The notes below the pieces were generated by a model. That model made no database searches, was not told where the DNA came from, and saw only the letters and a list, made by a program, of their open reading frames with translations. A program made the translations under genes and the position numbers. Below, piece after piece: positions 35,003 to 44,102 of a stretch of DNA of 64,000 nucleotides. Within the stretch, counting starts at the first letter, position 1. Each line of letters starts with the position of its first letter. The stretch lies in contig NZ_JADEXS020000001.1 of assembly GCF_015207005.2 (NCBI RefSeq), positions 7,587,001-7,651,000 on the forward strand, written 5' to 3'. Origin of the DNA: Desmonostoc muscorum LEGE 12446 (lineage in GTDB: Bacteria > Cyanobacteriota > Cyanobacteriia > Cyanobacteriales > Nostocaceae).

Positions 35003-36337
35003 ATGTCATCTCCAAAAATTTTACTGATTCGCCACGCTCGTATTATCCTACCCAATGGTGAAGCAATGATTGGGGATGTGTTGACGCGCGATCGCCAAAT
35101 AGTCGAAGTTGCGCCAGAAATCTCCCAGCCAGAAATCTTCCAAGGGGCACCAGCCACAGAAATTGACGCACAAGGGTTAACTTTGTTGCCAGGAGTTATC
35201 GATCCGCAGGTGCATTTCCGCGAACCAGGGCTAGAACACAAAGAAGATTTGTTTACCGCCAGTTGTGCCTGTGCCAAAGGAGGAGTCACTTCTTTTTTGG
35301 AAATGCCCAATACGCGCCCCCTAACAACTACACAGCAAGCTTTAGACGACAAGCTAGAACGTGCCTCGAACAAGTGCTTGGTTAATTATGGCTTTTTTAT
35401 TGGGGCAACAGCAGAGAATCTACCAGATTTGCTTCTAGCTAAGCCAACACCAGGCATTAAGATTTTTATGGGGTCGATGCATGGTCAATTGCTGGTTGAT
35501 GGCGAAACAGCGCTGGAGGGTATATTTGCTAAAGGCGATCGCTTGATTGCTGTTCATGCCGAAGATCAAGCTAGAATCAACCAAAGACGCCAAGAATTTG
35601 CCAATATTCACGATCCAGCCGTTCATTCCCAAATTCAAGATAATCAAGCAGCCTTGCTGGCAAGTCAACTGGCATTAAAACTTTCTAAAAAATATCAACG
35701 TCGTCTACATATTCTGCATCTGTCAACAGCCGAAGAAGCAGAATTACTGCGTCAGGATAAACCGAGTTGGGTAACGGCAGAGGTAACGCCACAGCATTTG
35801 TTGTTGAACACCAGCGCTTATGAACAGATTGGCACTTTAGCACAGATGAATCCCCCTTTGCGATCGCCCCACGATAATGAAGTCCTCTGGCAAGCTTTAC
35901 GGGATGGCGTGATTGATTTTATCGCCACAGATCATGCACCGCACACCTTAGAGGAAAAAGCACAAGAATATCCCAATACCCCATCGGGAATGCCTGGGGT
36001 GGAAACTTCCCTAGCTGTGATGTTAACTGCGGCGATGCAGGGAAAATGCACTGTTGCCCAAGTTGTGAATTGGATGTCCAAAGCTGTAGCTGTGGCTTAT
36101 GGTATTCCCAATAAAGGAGCGATCGCACCAGGTTATGATGCTGATTTAGTCCTTGTAGATTTAAACACATATCGTCCAGTCCAGCGCGAGGAACTGTTAA
36201 CCAAGTGCGGTTGGAGTCCTTTTGAAGGCTGGAACCTCACCGGCTGGGCTGTAACCACTATTGTTGGTGGTGAGATTGTTTATGACAAAGGGCAAGTAAA
36301 TACCCAAGTGCGGGGTCAAGCTTTAACTTTTTTGTAG
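35003..36337 (+). CDS. pyrC: Dihydroorotase PyrC (class I)
   Basis: 444 residues from the ATG at 35003 (MSSPKILLIRHARII); the open frame starts 18 codons earlier but without family-like sequence. It is an amidohydrolase that cyclises carbamoyl aspartate to dihydroorotate in pyrimidine synthesis. The metal-binding VHFREPG, EMPNTRP, the histidines in AVHAEDQ and HILHLSTAEE, and the catalytic Asp in FIATDHAPHT are present, as is the class I GxxxAxGYDADLVLVD ending. The metal-bridging Lys position seems not conserved (IKIFMGS has Lys near it). It is monocistronic. Confidence 0.94.
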   Translation: MSSPKILLIRHARIILPNGEAMIGDVLTRDRQIVEVAPEISQPEIFQGAPATEIDAQGLTLLPGVIDPQVHFREPGLEHKEDLFTASCACAKGGVTSFLEMPNTRPLTTTQQALDDKLERASNKCLVNYGFFIGATAENLPDLLLAKPTPGIKIFMGSMHGQLLVDGETALEGIFAKGDRLIAVHAEDQARINQRRQEFANIHDPAVHSQIQDNQAALLASQLALKLSKKYQRRLHILHLSTAEEAELLRQDKPSWVTAEVTPQHLLLNTSAYEQIGTLAQMNPPLRSPHDNEVLWQALRDGVIDFIATDHAPHTLEEKAQEYPNTPSGMPGVETSLAVMLTAAMQGKCTVAQVVNWMSKAVAVAYGIPNKGAIAPGYDADLVLVDLNTYRPVQREELLTKCGWSPFEGWNLTGWAVTTIVGGEIVYDKGQVNTQVRGQALTFL

Positions 36338-37078
36338 CAAATATTTATTTAAGCTTACGTAATACATCAGTAATTATACATCAAAGTCATACTTGGACTG
36401 GCAAGATTTCGATCTACCAAAGCCAAGTTTAGTGCTGCTGTGCAAAATTCAAAATTTAAAAAGTTTATCAAGTAAGCTTTTTAAATTTTGAATGTTTGTC
36501 TCTTAACGTCTTTGGTACTAGAACTTGTTTGTTGAAGAAGAATACAGAATTCAGAATTCTGAATTCAGAATCAAGACGCTCGCGGACTCGCTCTAAGCGT
36601 TCGCGTAGCCTCTCGTAGAGAAGCCTCTCGTTCGCGTTAGCGTCTCCGTACCCCTCCGGGGAAGCAAGCTACGCGCAGCGTCTCCGAGAGGAGAAGGAGA
36701 AGAGAAGGCTTTACGCTGCGCTATCAGTGGGGGATTCAGACCCGCCACTGATTGTTCGCCTTTGGCGTTCCCGAAGGGTAGACCACCAAATTGAAAATTT
36801 GGTGGGGGTCTTAAACCCAGTTATTCATCCACCAGTCGTACAGAAAACATTGCTGAATTCTGACGACTGACGCCTCTATTCTGTTCGATAAATTGACTTG
36901 ACTTCTTACAGAAGTCAGGGAAAGTGGAGTTCCGACAAATCCGGATCGCGGGAGGTGAATATCCGTTTCTTTACCCTTTTGACTTTAACTAGTTCTCGGT
37001 TACAATCACAAACTTCTAAAAGTAACTTAATTACGAATTCTGAATTCAGAATTACAAAATCAAGGAGAATTGCTATCT
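36338..37078. other. Repeat-rich intergenic region
   Basis: 740 bp. A hairpin ATTCAAAATTTAAAAAG with CTTTTTAAATTTTGAAT (about 36448-36493) is followed by GAATTCAGAATTC motifs (36546-36570). A block of CGTAGCGTCTC/GAGACGCT-like palindromic modules (36575-36720) and the inverted motif CCACCAAATTGAAAATTTGGTGG (36782-36804) come next. The AAGGAG ribosome site of the patatin gene is at 37062. Confidence 0.65.
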
Positions 37079-38257
37079 ATGTCGTTCAAAATTCTTAGTT
37101 TAGACGGTGGTGGTATTCGTGGAGTTATTGCAGCACGTATACTTCAACAAGTAGAGCAAGAAATTAGAATTCAGGGTAAAGCAGACTTTTTACACGAATA
37201 TTTTGATATGATTGCAGGCACTTCTACTGGTTCAATATTAACAGCAGGAATTGCTGTAGGCAAAGATAGCTATGAACTAATTAAACTTTATCAAGAAAGA
37301 GGTAAGGATATATTCCCGCAGGATAGAAAAGACCGCTACAAAAATTTGCCATCCATCATCAAAGTCATTTTTGATGTATTTTCAACATCTAAATATTCTC
37401 ATGATGGCATTATTAATGTTCTCAAAGATGCATATAAAAACAAAAAAATAAAAGATATTCAAAACCCAATTCTTTTGATTCTTGCTTATGATACACTTTA
37501 TCGCAACACAACCTTTTTTACGAATTGTCATCCCGATCTAGGAGACAGATGGTATGATGACTGTTATTTATGGGAGATATGTACCGCTTCTGCCTCAGCT
37601 CCCACTTTTTTTCCACCCTATCAATTAGAATGTGTTGATAAAGATAAATTTGGGGATTGGGCATTCCCACATATTGATGGGGGAGTTGGTGCTAATAACC
37701 CATCTCTAGCGGCACTGAGTCTAGTTTTAAGAGTAAGTCAATCTGATTCAGTTTCTCAAACAATTAAGCAACAATATAAACTTGATAATTTGCGGCTGGA
37801 AGATATCTCCATGCTTTCCATTGGTACAGGTCAAACTGGCGAACCATATCAATATGAACAAGTAAAAAAATGGAGAGGTTTAGATTGGGCACAACATCTG
37901 ACTGATATTTTTATGGAGCCGACATCTGAAATTGGTAGTACAATTTGCCGTCAAATTATGGGTGGATACAATTCTAAACGTTACTTACGTCTTCAATTTG
38001 ACTTAAACGAGAGATTTAAGGCAAAGCCAAATGAGACTTATAAAGATAGTCGCATTGTATTGCAGCGAGAGGAGCGAAAAAATCAGTTTACCCATGAAAA
38101 TGTTAATGAAGAAATAGATAACACTAACAAAGATATTATTGAGCAGTTAATATATACTGCATCTGCCTTCATTGACAAAGGGTGTAGCTACTATACCAGA
38201 GATGGAAACGGTCCACAGGTGAAAAAGGCGATCGCCTCTTTCATTAAAGATAACTAG
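37079..38257 (+). CDS. Patatin-like phospholipase
   Basis: 392 residues from the ATG at 37079, with AAGGAGAA about 10 bp upstream. The catalytic dyad and oxyanion hole are intact: GGGIRG (about 10-15), the nucleophile Ser in GTSTGS (about 48-53) and the Asp in DGGVGANNPS (about 201). The C-terminal 100 residues are helical and charged. The enzyme hydrolyses acyl lipids in the cytoplasm or at the membrane inner face. Patatins of this length include CBASS effectors (CapV), but no cyclase, ubiquitin-like or Cap genes lie beside it, so a housekeeping or stress lipase is the simpler reading. Confidence 0.9.
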   Translation: MSFKILSLDGGGIRGVIAARILQQVEQEIRIQGKADFLHEYFDMIAGTSTGSILTAGIAVGKDSYELIKLYQERGKDIFPQDRKDRYKNLPSIIKVIFDVFSTSKYSHDGIINVLKDAYKNKKIKDIQNPILLILAYDTLYRNTTFFTNCHPDLGDRWYDDCYLWEICTASASAPTFFPPYQLECVDKDKFGDWAFPHIDGGVGANNPSLAALSLVLRVSQSDSVSQTIKQQYKLDNLRLEDISMLSIGTGQTGEPYQYEQVKKWRGLDWAQHLTDIFMEPTSEIGSTICRQIMGGYNSKRYLRLQFDLNERFKAKPNETYKDSRIVLQREERKNQFTHENVNEEIDNTNKDIIEQLIYTASAFIDKGCSYYTRDGNGPQVKKAIASFIKDN

Positions 38258-38287
38258 TGCATCCACGTAAGCATATTAATGTCAAGC

Positions 38288-38426
38288 TATAGGACTCATA
38301 TTTGATTTTTGGGAAGCTAGGTACACCTTTATTCCTTCTTCCCAGTCCCCAGTCCCCAGTCCCCAGTCCCCAGTCCCCAATCCCTTACCTCTACGAGTGA
38401 CTCAGAAATCAAATCGGATTCCTATA
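38288..38426. repeat. MITE-like element family A, copy 2 (inverted relative to copy 1)
   Basis: Reads TATAGGACTCATATTTGATT at the left and ends AAATCGGATTCCTATA at the right. Its reverse complement aligns with 18023-18150 along the whole length, differing mainly in the number of GGGGACT heptamers (four here, against three in copy 1) and in a short segment next to one end. Confidence 0.85.
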
Positions 38427-39119
38427 GTTATTCTAAAATTTATCGTATTTCTACGCTATTTTATGTAGAAATACGATAACAATTACTTATTTATTTTTGA
38501 ATGTAGTGCTATTTACAGATGTAAATAACACAATTTATTGATAATTCAAATTACAAAAAATAATCTTAAAAAAATCTAAACTAGTTTATTTTTATGTATA
38601 GATTGTGAACTTAACTTGGGAATACTAAGTATTAGAACAAGTTAAACGACTTATATAAAAATTGATTGTTGTTTAACTTTTCTGTACTAGCTTTAGCTGC
38701 TAAATAATTTAGATTAGTTCTCAGAATGACAGTAGAGAACTAATCTGGTTAAGCCAAGCTGACTAAGTTCTGTCAAATCTCTCATTTAACCCAACAACAG
38801 TTTACATTTGCTTGACTCATAACCCGCCAAAATTAGGTTTTTAACTGATTTTTCAGCACGAAAGCTAGTAGATATTAATTCGGAATTTATCAATACTGTT
38901 CAGGCAAGAATCACTGTAGGTTCAATACTATTCGGATTCAAAAGACTAACCGAAATGTATTGTAATTTAACCTGCTTGTGTCTCGTGTTCTTAGTTTTAA
39001 CTGAACCGTATATCTGCTGTTCAATAATTCTCTAGTTTATTTTTGGTTGAGATAACAATGTTAGTGATTTACAGTGGTGAGCGTGGTAGTGGCAGATAGA
39101 ACGAGTGTAGAACTCCTAT
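38427..39119. other. Long convergent intergenic region with two perfect hairpins
   Basis: About 690 bp, very AT-rich, between convergent patatin and tsaE genes, so no promoter is required here. A 15-bp perfect stem (38440-38454 with 38465-38479, TTATCGTATTTCTAC) and a 12-bp perfect stem (38711-38722 with 38735-38746, AGATTAGTTCTC) stand out. No open frame is convincing. It is a candidate place for a small RNA. Confidence 0.5.
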
Positions 39120-39620
39120 TCATAGTGAATTCTGAATTCTGCCATAAATGGCAGCAAGGATTTTGTCAATAGCACAATTGAATGGTATGATTTCGGCTTG
39201 GCGTAGGGGTAGCCCGTCGTAGACATCGCCTTCGTATTTATATGTCAAACTGATACTCAGATAACTATCTGGCTTGTAGGGCATTTGTTCTGCCCATTCA
39301 ATGGCCACAATTCCTGGCGTAACCTCAACACCTTCCCAGTAACTTTCTAAATTCAGGCTTGGAACTTCTTGTGGTTCTAGGCGATATAAATCTAAGTGGT
39401 AAAGGGGGAGGCGTCCTTCAGTGTACTCATTAATCAAGGTGAAAGTGGGACTGACAATGGGTTCAGTAATTCCCAAACCTTTGCCAATGCCTTGAACTAG
39501 GGTAGTTTTGCCAGCGCCTAAATCACCTTCTAGTAAAATTACATTGCCAGGGGTTAGGCACTCACCAAGAGTAATACCTAAACGTAGCGTTGCTTCTGTA
39601 TCTGGAAGAAAAATTTTCAT
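39120..39620 (-). CDS. tsaE: tRNA threonylcarbamoyladenosine synthesis ATPase TsaE
   Basis: 166 residues. The P-loop LEGDLGAGKTTLVQGIGKGLG (only its core is needed) is followed by VSPTFTLINEY, YHLDLYRLE and the Walker B-like IVAIEWAEQMP, all hallmarks of TsaE (YjeE). It is the ATPase that acts with TsaB, TsaC and TsaD in making t6A37 of ANN-decoding tRNAs. It is about 15 residues longer than E. coli TsaE. The gene lies 81 bp downstream of the YvcK-like gene on the same strand, with a GTCATTTGTC repeat in between. Confidence 0.93.
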   Translation of the reverse strand: MKIFLPDTEATLRLGITLGECLTPGNVILLEGDLGAGKTTLVQGIGKGLGITEPIVSPTFTLINEYTEGRLPLYHLDLYRLEPQEVPSLNLESYWEGVEVTPGIVAIEWAEQMPYKPDSYLSISLTYKYEGDVYDGLPLRQAEIIPFNCAIDKILAAIYGRIQNSL

Positions 39621-39701
39621 AATTTGTCATTTGTCATTTGTCTTTGGTCATTAGTCATTGATCATTTATTTAGACCAATAACCAATGCCCATACGCAATG
39701 A

Positions 39702-41072
39702 CTATTTTCCATGATTAGCTCTACCGTACCACCGCAATAAGAGCCGTGCTAGTTTCTGCGGATTGTGACGTATAATACCTGTCTCATCTTCATATAAAAC
39801 ATTAGCTGGCACAATTCGCCGTCCCAGTTCAATTACAGCTTCTCTATCTAAGAAAACGGGATGGGAATTTTGTTGGGCGTAGCGGATGAGTGATTGCTCG
39901 GAGGGGGATTTTTTGTGTACTAGTACAGCATCAAATAGTCGTCTTTGTCCACAAGCATCATCAATTGCACGGATATGATCGGCAACAGTATATCCTTCAG
40001 TTTCTCCTGGTTGAGTCATTATATTGCAGATATAGATACGGGGAACATTTGTTTTGGCGATCGCATCGGCAATTTCTGGTACCAATAAATTAGGAATTAG
40101 GCTGGTATAAAGGCTACCGGGGCCAATAATAATGTAATCTGCTTCTTTAAGTGCCTTAATAGCTGCTGGTATGGCTGGGGGATTTGCTGGAAGACAGCCA
40201 ATTTTGACAATTTTTCCGCCAGCTTTGGGAATGCTAGACTCTCCTTCAATGCGGCGACCATCGGCTAATTCTGCCCAAAGGCGAACATCACTCAGAGTTG
40301 CTGGTAGTACTTGTCCCCGCACAGCTAGCACCTTGGAACTCGCTGCAACTCCGCGTTCCAAATCTCCGGTAATATCACTCATCGCCGTTAAAAACAAATT
40401 GCCAAAACTATGACCTGTTAAGCCATCTCCAGCACGAAAGCGGTATTGAAATAATTCTGTTAATAACTTTTCTTCATCTGCTAGGGCTGCTAAACAATTG
40501 CGGATATCCCCTGGGGGTAGGACGCCAAATTCCTGGCGCAATCGCCCAGAAGATCCACCATCATCGGCTACAGTCACAATGGCAGTAATATTAGCGCTGT
40601 AAGTTTTTAATCCCCTCAACAAGGTAGAAAGCCCCGTACCACCGCCAATGACTACTATTTTTGGTCCTCGGTATAATCGACGATGTGCCAGCAAAACATC
40701 AATGAGTTCCTCTTCACCTTCCGATCTTAATACCCTAGTAATTGAGCCTACGGTGCGAGTTTGTCCCCAAAGCAGCAACAGCAAGCCGCCAAGCAGCACC
40801 AAAGGTCCACTGATATAGTTGGGTAAGATGTCGGTGATTACTCCCAGGAAATTCCTAAGCAACTCGATTATCAAAAAAATTGGGGTTAGCTTAACCCAAA
40901 TAGCTAACCCCAAAATTGCTAGCAGTACACCCCCAATACTGATTAACAGCCAGCGTTTTATCGATAATCCAGGCGATAACCATTTGAACCACTGGTTAAC
41001 CCGATAGGAAGTACGAGAGGGCGACTGCTTTCGCAGGGCGTTGAGGGCTTGTCTGAGAAAACCAATTGACAT
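39702..41072 (-). CDS. YvcK/CofD-like gluconeogenesis factor with N-terminal membrane segments
   Basis: 456 residues. The N-terminal 125 residues hold two membrane segments (about 39-60 and 85-103). A CofD/YvcK-type Rossmann domain starts at [17 protein letters not shown] (about 143) and includes [56 protein letters not shown] and [13 protein letters not shown]. YvcK proteins bind UDP-sugars and help morphogenesis and growth on gluconeogenic substrates in Bacillus; the membrane-anchored form is common in cyanobacteria. It is upstream of tsaE. Confidence 0.9.
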   Translation of the reverse strand: MSIGFLRQALNALRKQSPSRTSYRVNQWFKWLSPGLSIKRWLLISIGGVLLAILGLAIWVKLTPIFLIIELLRNFLGVITDILPNYISGPLVLLGGLLLLLWGQTRTVGSITRVLRSEGEEELIDVLLAHRRLYRGPKIVVIGGGTGLSTLLRGLKTYSANITAIVTVADDGGSSGRLRQEFGVLPPGDIRNCLAALADEEKLLTELFQYRFRAGDGLTGHSFGNLFLTAMSDITGDLERGVAASSKVLAVRGQVLPATLSDVRLWAELADGRRIEGESSIPKAGGKIVKIGCLPANPPAIPAAIKALKEADYIIIGPGSLYTSLIPNLLVPEIADAIAKTNVPRIYICNIMTQPGETEGYTVADHIRAIDDACGQRRLFDAVLVHKKSPSEQSLIRYAQQNSHPVFLDREAVIELGRRIVPANVLYEDETGIIRHNPQKLARLLLRWYGRANHGK

Positions 41073-41249
41073 ACTTGATGATTCACAGCAGTGCTACAAA
41101 CAATAATTAACAGAAAATCTACACCACTTGGTTTCAAACATCACGGGTGAAATTATTATATTTTTCAATCCCATTAGACTAAAAGCAAGTCGTCAAGATT
41201 GCCAGTATTCCCAGTTAAACAATACCTTGCCTTGGTAAAAGTGAATTTA

Positions 41250-41741
41250 ATGGAAAAACGAATTTTAGGATTAGATCCAGGACTGGCAATTTTAGGATTT
41301 GGGGCAATTACCTGCACACAAATTCCCGGCAAAATGCAACAGACTACAGTAAATATGCTGGATTTTGGGGTAATCAAAACGTCAGCGGATGTGGAAATGG
41401 GACAGCGCCTATGCACCTTATTTGATGATTTACACACCGTAATGGAGGAATTTCAACCGGATTTAGTGGCGATCGAGAAACTGTTCTTCTATCGTATGTC
41501 AAGTACTATCCTAGTTGCACAGGCGCGGGGCGTAATCATGTTAGTGTTAGGGCAGCGTCGGCTTCCCTATGTAGAATTTACTCCTGCTCAAATTAAACAA
41601 GCTTTAACGGGGTATGGCAATGCCGATAAGTCTGAGGTACAAGAAGCGGTAGCGCGGGAGTTAGATTTAGATGAGATTCCCAAGCCAGATGATGCTGCTG
41701 ATGCTTTGGCGGTGGCTTTGACGGCATCTTATCAGCTTTAA
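41250..41741 (+). CDS. ruvC: Crossover junction endodeoxyribonuclease RuvC
   Basis: 163 residues from ATG at 41250 ([11 protein letters not shown]); a GTG at 41241 and more upstream codons are in frame, but the family N-terminus begins at the ATG. Catalytic acidic residues are visible: Asp in LGLDPGL, Glu in VAIEKLFF, and the pair in [13 protein letters not shown]. It resolves Holliday junctions with RuvAB. The length is normal. It is divergent from the YvcK-like gene and not linked to ruvA or ruvB. Confidence 0.94.
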   Translation: MEKRILGLDPGLAILGFGAITCTQIPGKMQQTTVNMLDFGVIKTSADVEMGQRLCTLFDDLHTVMEEFQPDLVAIEKLFFYRMSSTILVAQARGVIMLVLGQRRLPYVEFTPAQIKQALTGYGNADKSEVQEAVARELDLDEIPKPDDAADALAVALTASYQL

Positions 41742-42064
41742 TTGCCTGCTGTAAGTAGGTCGGCGTAAGTAATTATTGTTGGGGTAACGCAGGGGGCAGT
41801 TCTTGCTGGGAGCAGGGGGAGAAAGAGTTTGAGCCTTATTTACTTTTGTTTACACAGTTTGGTTTTATTGCACCGATTTACTTATATGTGATATCAAAAC
41901 TGCAAAAATGGTTTAGCGATCGCTAGCAAGATTACAGAATATGCAGATATATTTAGCTTGTTCCCAGAATAGTAGCTTAGGTTGAGTATTTATAATAAAT
42001 GATTTAATTGTGAATTCTCTGATTTTTTGAACCCAATATTTTACGCTAGACGCGCTACTACCCT
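41742..42064. other. Intergenic region
   Basis: About 320 bp after ruvC with no gene; a GCTAGACGCGCTACTA motif near 42047 resembles the terminal repeat of the 1664 element (GCTACTA end) and may be a remnant. Confidence 0.45.
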
Positions 42065-42330
42065 TTGCGGAAAACACCAAAATGAGAAAGCAAACTGGGG
42101 TTTGAGAAAGTCAAAGCTGATTTTACTTGCGGAAAACACCAAAATGAGAAAGCAAACTGGGGTTTGAGAAAGTCAAAGCTGATTTTACTTGCGGAAAACA
42201 CCAAAATGAGAAAGTCAAATGGCATTTTGAGTAAGTCAAATGCCATTTTGTGAAAGCATTTAAGTGTTTTGTGAGAGCAATCAGGCATTTTGATAAAGTA
42301 ATTAGCCATTTTGATAAAGTAATCCGCAAA
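42065..42330. repeat. 62-bp direct repeats grading into a degenerate 21-bp array
   Basis: Two identical 62-bp units (42065-42126 and 42127-42188) begin TTGCGGAAAACACCAAAATG, and a third partial unit starts at 42189. Beyond it, imperfect 20-22-bp units of the type GCCATTTTGATAAAGTAATT continue to about 42330, and the 62-mer itself is roughly three such units. The minus strand is open across the array and would encode a 7-residue periodic peptide (YFIKMAN, YFIKMPD). I see no start signal or known domain, so I annotate it as a repeat rather than a gene. Confidence 0.85.
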
Positions 42331-42546
42331 TATACTTGACAATTAAAAATTACGACTGCATAAACTAAGCCGATGCTCAAATACAGCAGAATTCAGAATT
42401 CAGGAGCGGAGCCGGAAACGCTCCGCCTCCGGGAAGAATGGGCTACGCCCCGCTGCGCTAACAGAATTAAAATCGGCTCTCTGCCTCACTTTGAGACCTA
42501 GAGATTGTACTTGACTAACTTAAAATATGCACTACCCTACATTCGT
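42331..42546. other. Intergenic region with GC-rich repeat modules
   Basis: A CAGAATTCAGAATTC motif (42389-42403) is followed by GGAGCGGAGCCGGAAACGCT and related inverted modules up to about 42466. No gene is seen. Confidence 0.55.
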
Positions 42547-43740
42547 TTAAATAGAAACTGAACAAATCCCAGTAGTAATTATCTGCTTAACTATGCAACA
42601 TTCTACAATTGCTGGCAATTCATTCTCAATATCAATTTGAGTTCCTCTTTTAGCAATTTGTTTTATTTCTTGAAAAATCTTAATTACTAAATCTTGGTTT
42701 TCAATGAGTTCTTCTCTACCAATCTGTTTGAGAGCCAGTTTCACAGCAATGTATCCTGATTGCATCCCTAGTGCTAAGCTACTTTTAATTCCCAAAACTT
42801 CGGGGTTTAAACTTTGATAAAGTCTTTCATCTTTTGCTACAGCATTCACATGAACACCTGCATAGTGAGTAAAGGCATTTTTTCCAACTAAGGGGTGATG
42901 AGGAGAAATAGATATGTGTGAATGCTCACTTACAAAATCATATAATTCTTTCAATTGGCTCAAATCCCAAGATGATTTGTCCTCAACTATGTCTGTTAAA
43001 TTTATGAGTAATTCTGCTAAATCAACAATGCCAGATCGTTCCCCCAGTCCCATGACACTTGCATCAATAATATGCACTCCTGCGTTGTAAGCATCAAGCA
43101 CATTTGCTAAGGCTAAACCTCGATCGTTGTGACAATGAATTTCTATTTGTGGATATAATTGCTGTTTTGCAAGTTCTTCTTTGAGGGTTTTCACATAATG
43201 AGAAATACTGCGATTTTGAACAAATGGTGTTGTGTATCCAGTTGTATCAGCTATGCTAATTATGTTAGCTCCTGCTTCTACTGCTGCGATCGCCGCTGCA
43301 ATCACATTTTCCATTGGCGATCGCACTGTATCTTCTGGGGTATAACGAATTAATAAGTTTTCTTGCTGCTCTCTGGCATAAGTTATAACTTCAACAATTT
43401 TTTCTATCGCTTGTTCTAGACCAATATCATAGTCCTGTTGCAATCGTTTCTCGGAAACACTAAAAAAGATACCTAAAAAGTCTATACCACACTCTAGCGC
43501 TTTTTTCACATCATCTTTTCTACACAGTGAATGAGCGCCTATTTTGGCCTTAAGACCAGCGTTGGCAATACGGGTGATGGCTAAGGCAATTTCCCTATCT
43601 ACTGCGGGATTACCAGCTTCAATAATATCAATTCCTATGCGATCTAAAAACTGAGCGATCGCCAACTTAATCTCAGGAGGAAAATAAACTCCTGGAGTTT
43701 GTTCGCCTTCTCTCAAAGTAGAATCCAGAATTTGAATCAT
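42547..43740 (-). CDS. Homocitrate/2-isopropylmalate synthase-like enzyme (DRE-TIM metallolyase)
   Basis: 397 residues. The TIM-barrel domain starts ILDSTLREGEQTPGVYF, the DRE motif variant (D-S-T-L-R-E), and the metal-binding histidines are in EIHCHNDRGLALAN. The VMGLGERSGIVDLAELL stretch and the C-terminal HPLVGKNAFTHYAGVH follow, as in NifV, AksA and LeuA-type condensing enzymes. The regulatory LeuA C-terminal domain is absent, so feedback control of the leucine type is unlikely. NifV (homocitrate for the nitrogenase cofactor) is an obvious guess for a heterocystous strain. The N-terminus looks closer to archaeal homocitrate/citramalate synthases, no nif genes are nearby, and I leave the substrate open. 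Confidence 0.82.
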   Translation of the reverse strand: MIQILDSTLREGEQTPGVYFPPEIKLAIAQFLDRIGIDIIEAGNPAVDREIALAITRIANAGLKAKIGAHSLCRKDDVKKALECGIDFLGIFFSVSEKRLQQDYDIGLEQAIEKIVEVITYAREQQENLLIRYTPEDTVRSPMENVIAAAIAAVEAGANIISIADTTGYTTPFVQNRSISHYVKTLKEELAKQQLYPQIEIHCHNDRGLALANVLDAYNAGVHIIDASVMGLGERSGIVDLAELLINLTDIVEDKSSWDLSQLKELYDFVSEHSHISISPHHPLVGKNAFTHYAGVHVNAVAKDERLYQSLNPEVLGIKSSLALGMQSGYIAVKLALKQIGREELIENQDLVIKIFQEIKQIAKRGTQIDIENELPAIVECCIVKQIITTGICSVSI

Positions 43741-44102
43741 TTCTTCTATAAATTTAGGAACAAATTTTCACTAAATTTTCTCTGTGGTTGATTATACTAA
43801 GCCTTGAATACCACAGTGCATCAATTTAATAGAAAAAATGTGATCAAGGATACAATTTACTGGAAAAAATTTGAGAAGATAATTTTTAGTAATTTTTTAT
43901 ATCTTTGGAAATAAGTAATTAGATAACTAATTACCCATAATCAACAGCGATCGCTTTGGGTTAAACTTGGAGCGATCGCTCTTGATTCACTAGTACAGCT
44001 TGGCGGAAATACAACAACCATTAAAAAAGCCCATTGTATAATACTTTTGACTTTTGTACAGACGCGATTAATCGCGTCTCTACTTTTGACTTCACGGCGG
44101 TA
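43741..44102. other. Intergenic region
   Basis: 362 bp with the near-palindrome GTAATTAGATAACTAATTAC (43915-43934), upstream of the condensing enzyme gene, and AGACGCGATTAATCGCGTCT (44060-44079) after the antiporter gene. The former could be an operator; it does not match the NtcA spacing GTA-N8-TAC. Confidence 0.55.
44060..44079. repeat. Perfect palindrome AGACGCGATTAATCGCGTCT
   Basis: 20-bp perfect palindrome 24 bp after the stop of the antiporter gene (minus strand), of the same family as 11664 and 29950. It may act as its terminator. Confidence 0.85.

Noticed and set aside
37079..38257. Patatin gene as part of a CBASS antiphage operon
   Set aside because: No cyclic-nucleotide synthase, E1/E2 or JAB gene is adjacent; both sides are long non-coding stretches.
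42058..42380. Two overlapping minus-strand open frames over the repeat array
   Set aside because: Both are explained by the period of the repeats being a multiple of three or lacking stops; no ribosome site or family similarity supports them.
43915..43934. NtcA-binding site upstream of the condensing enzyme
   Set aside because: The near-palindrome does not have the GTA-N8-TAC spacing.
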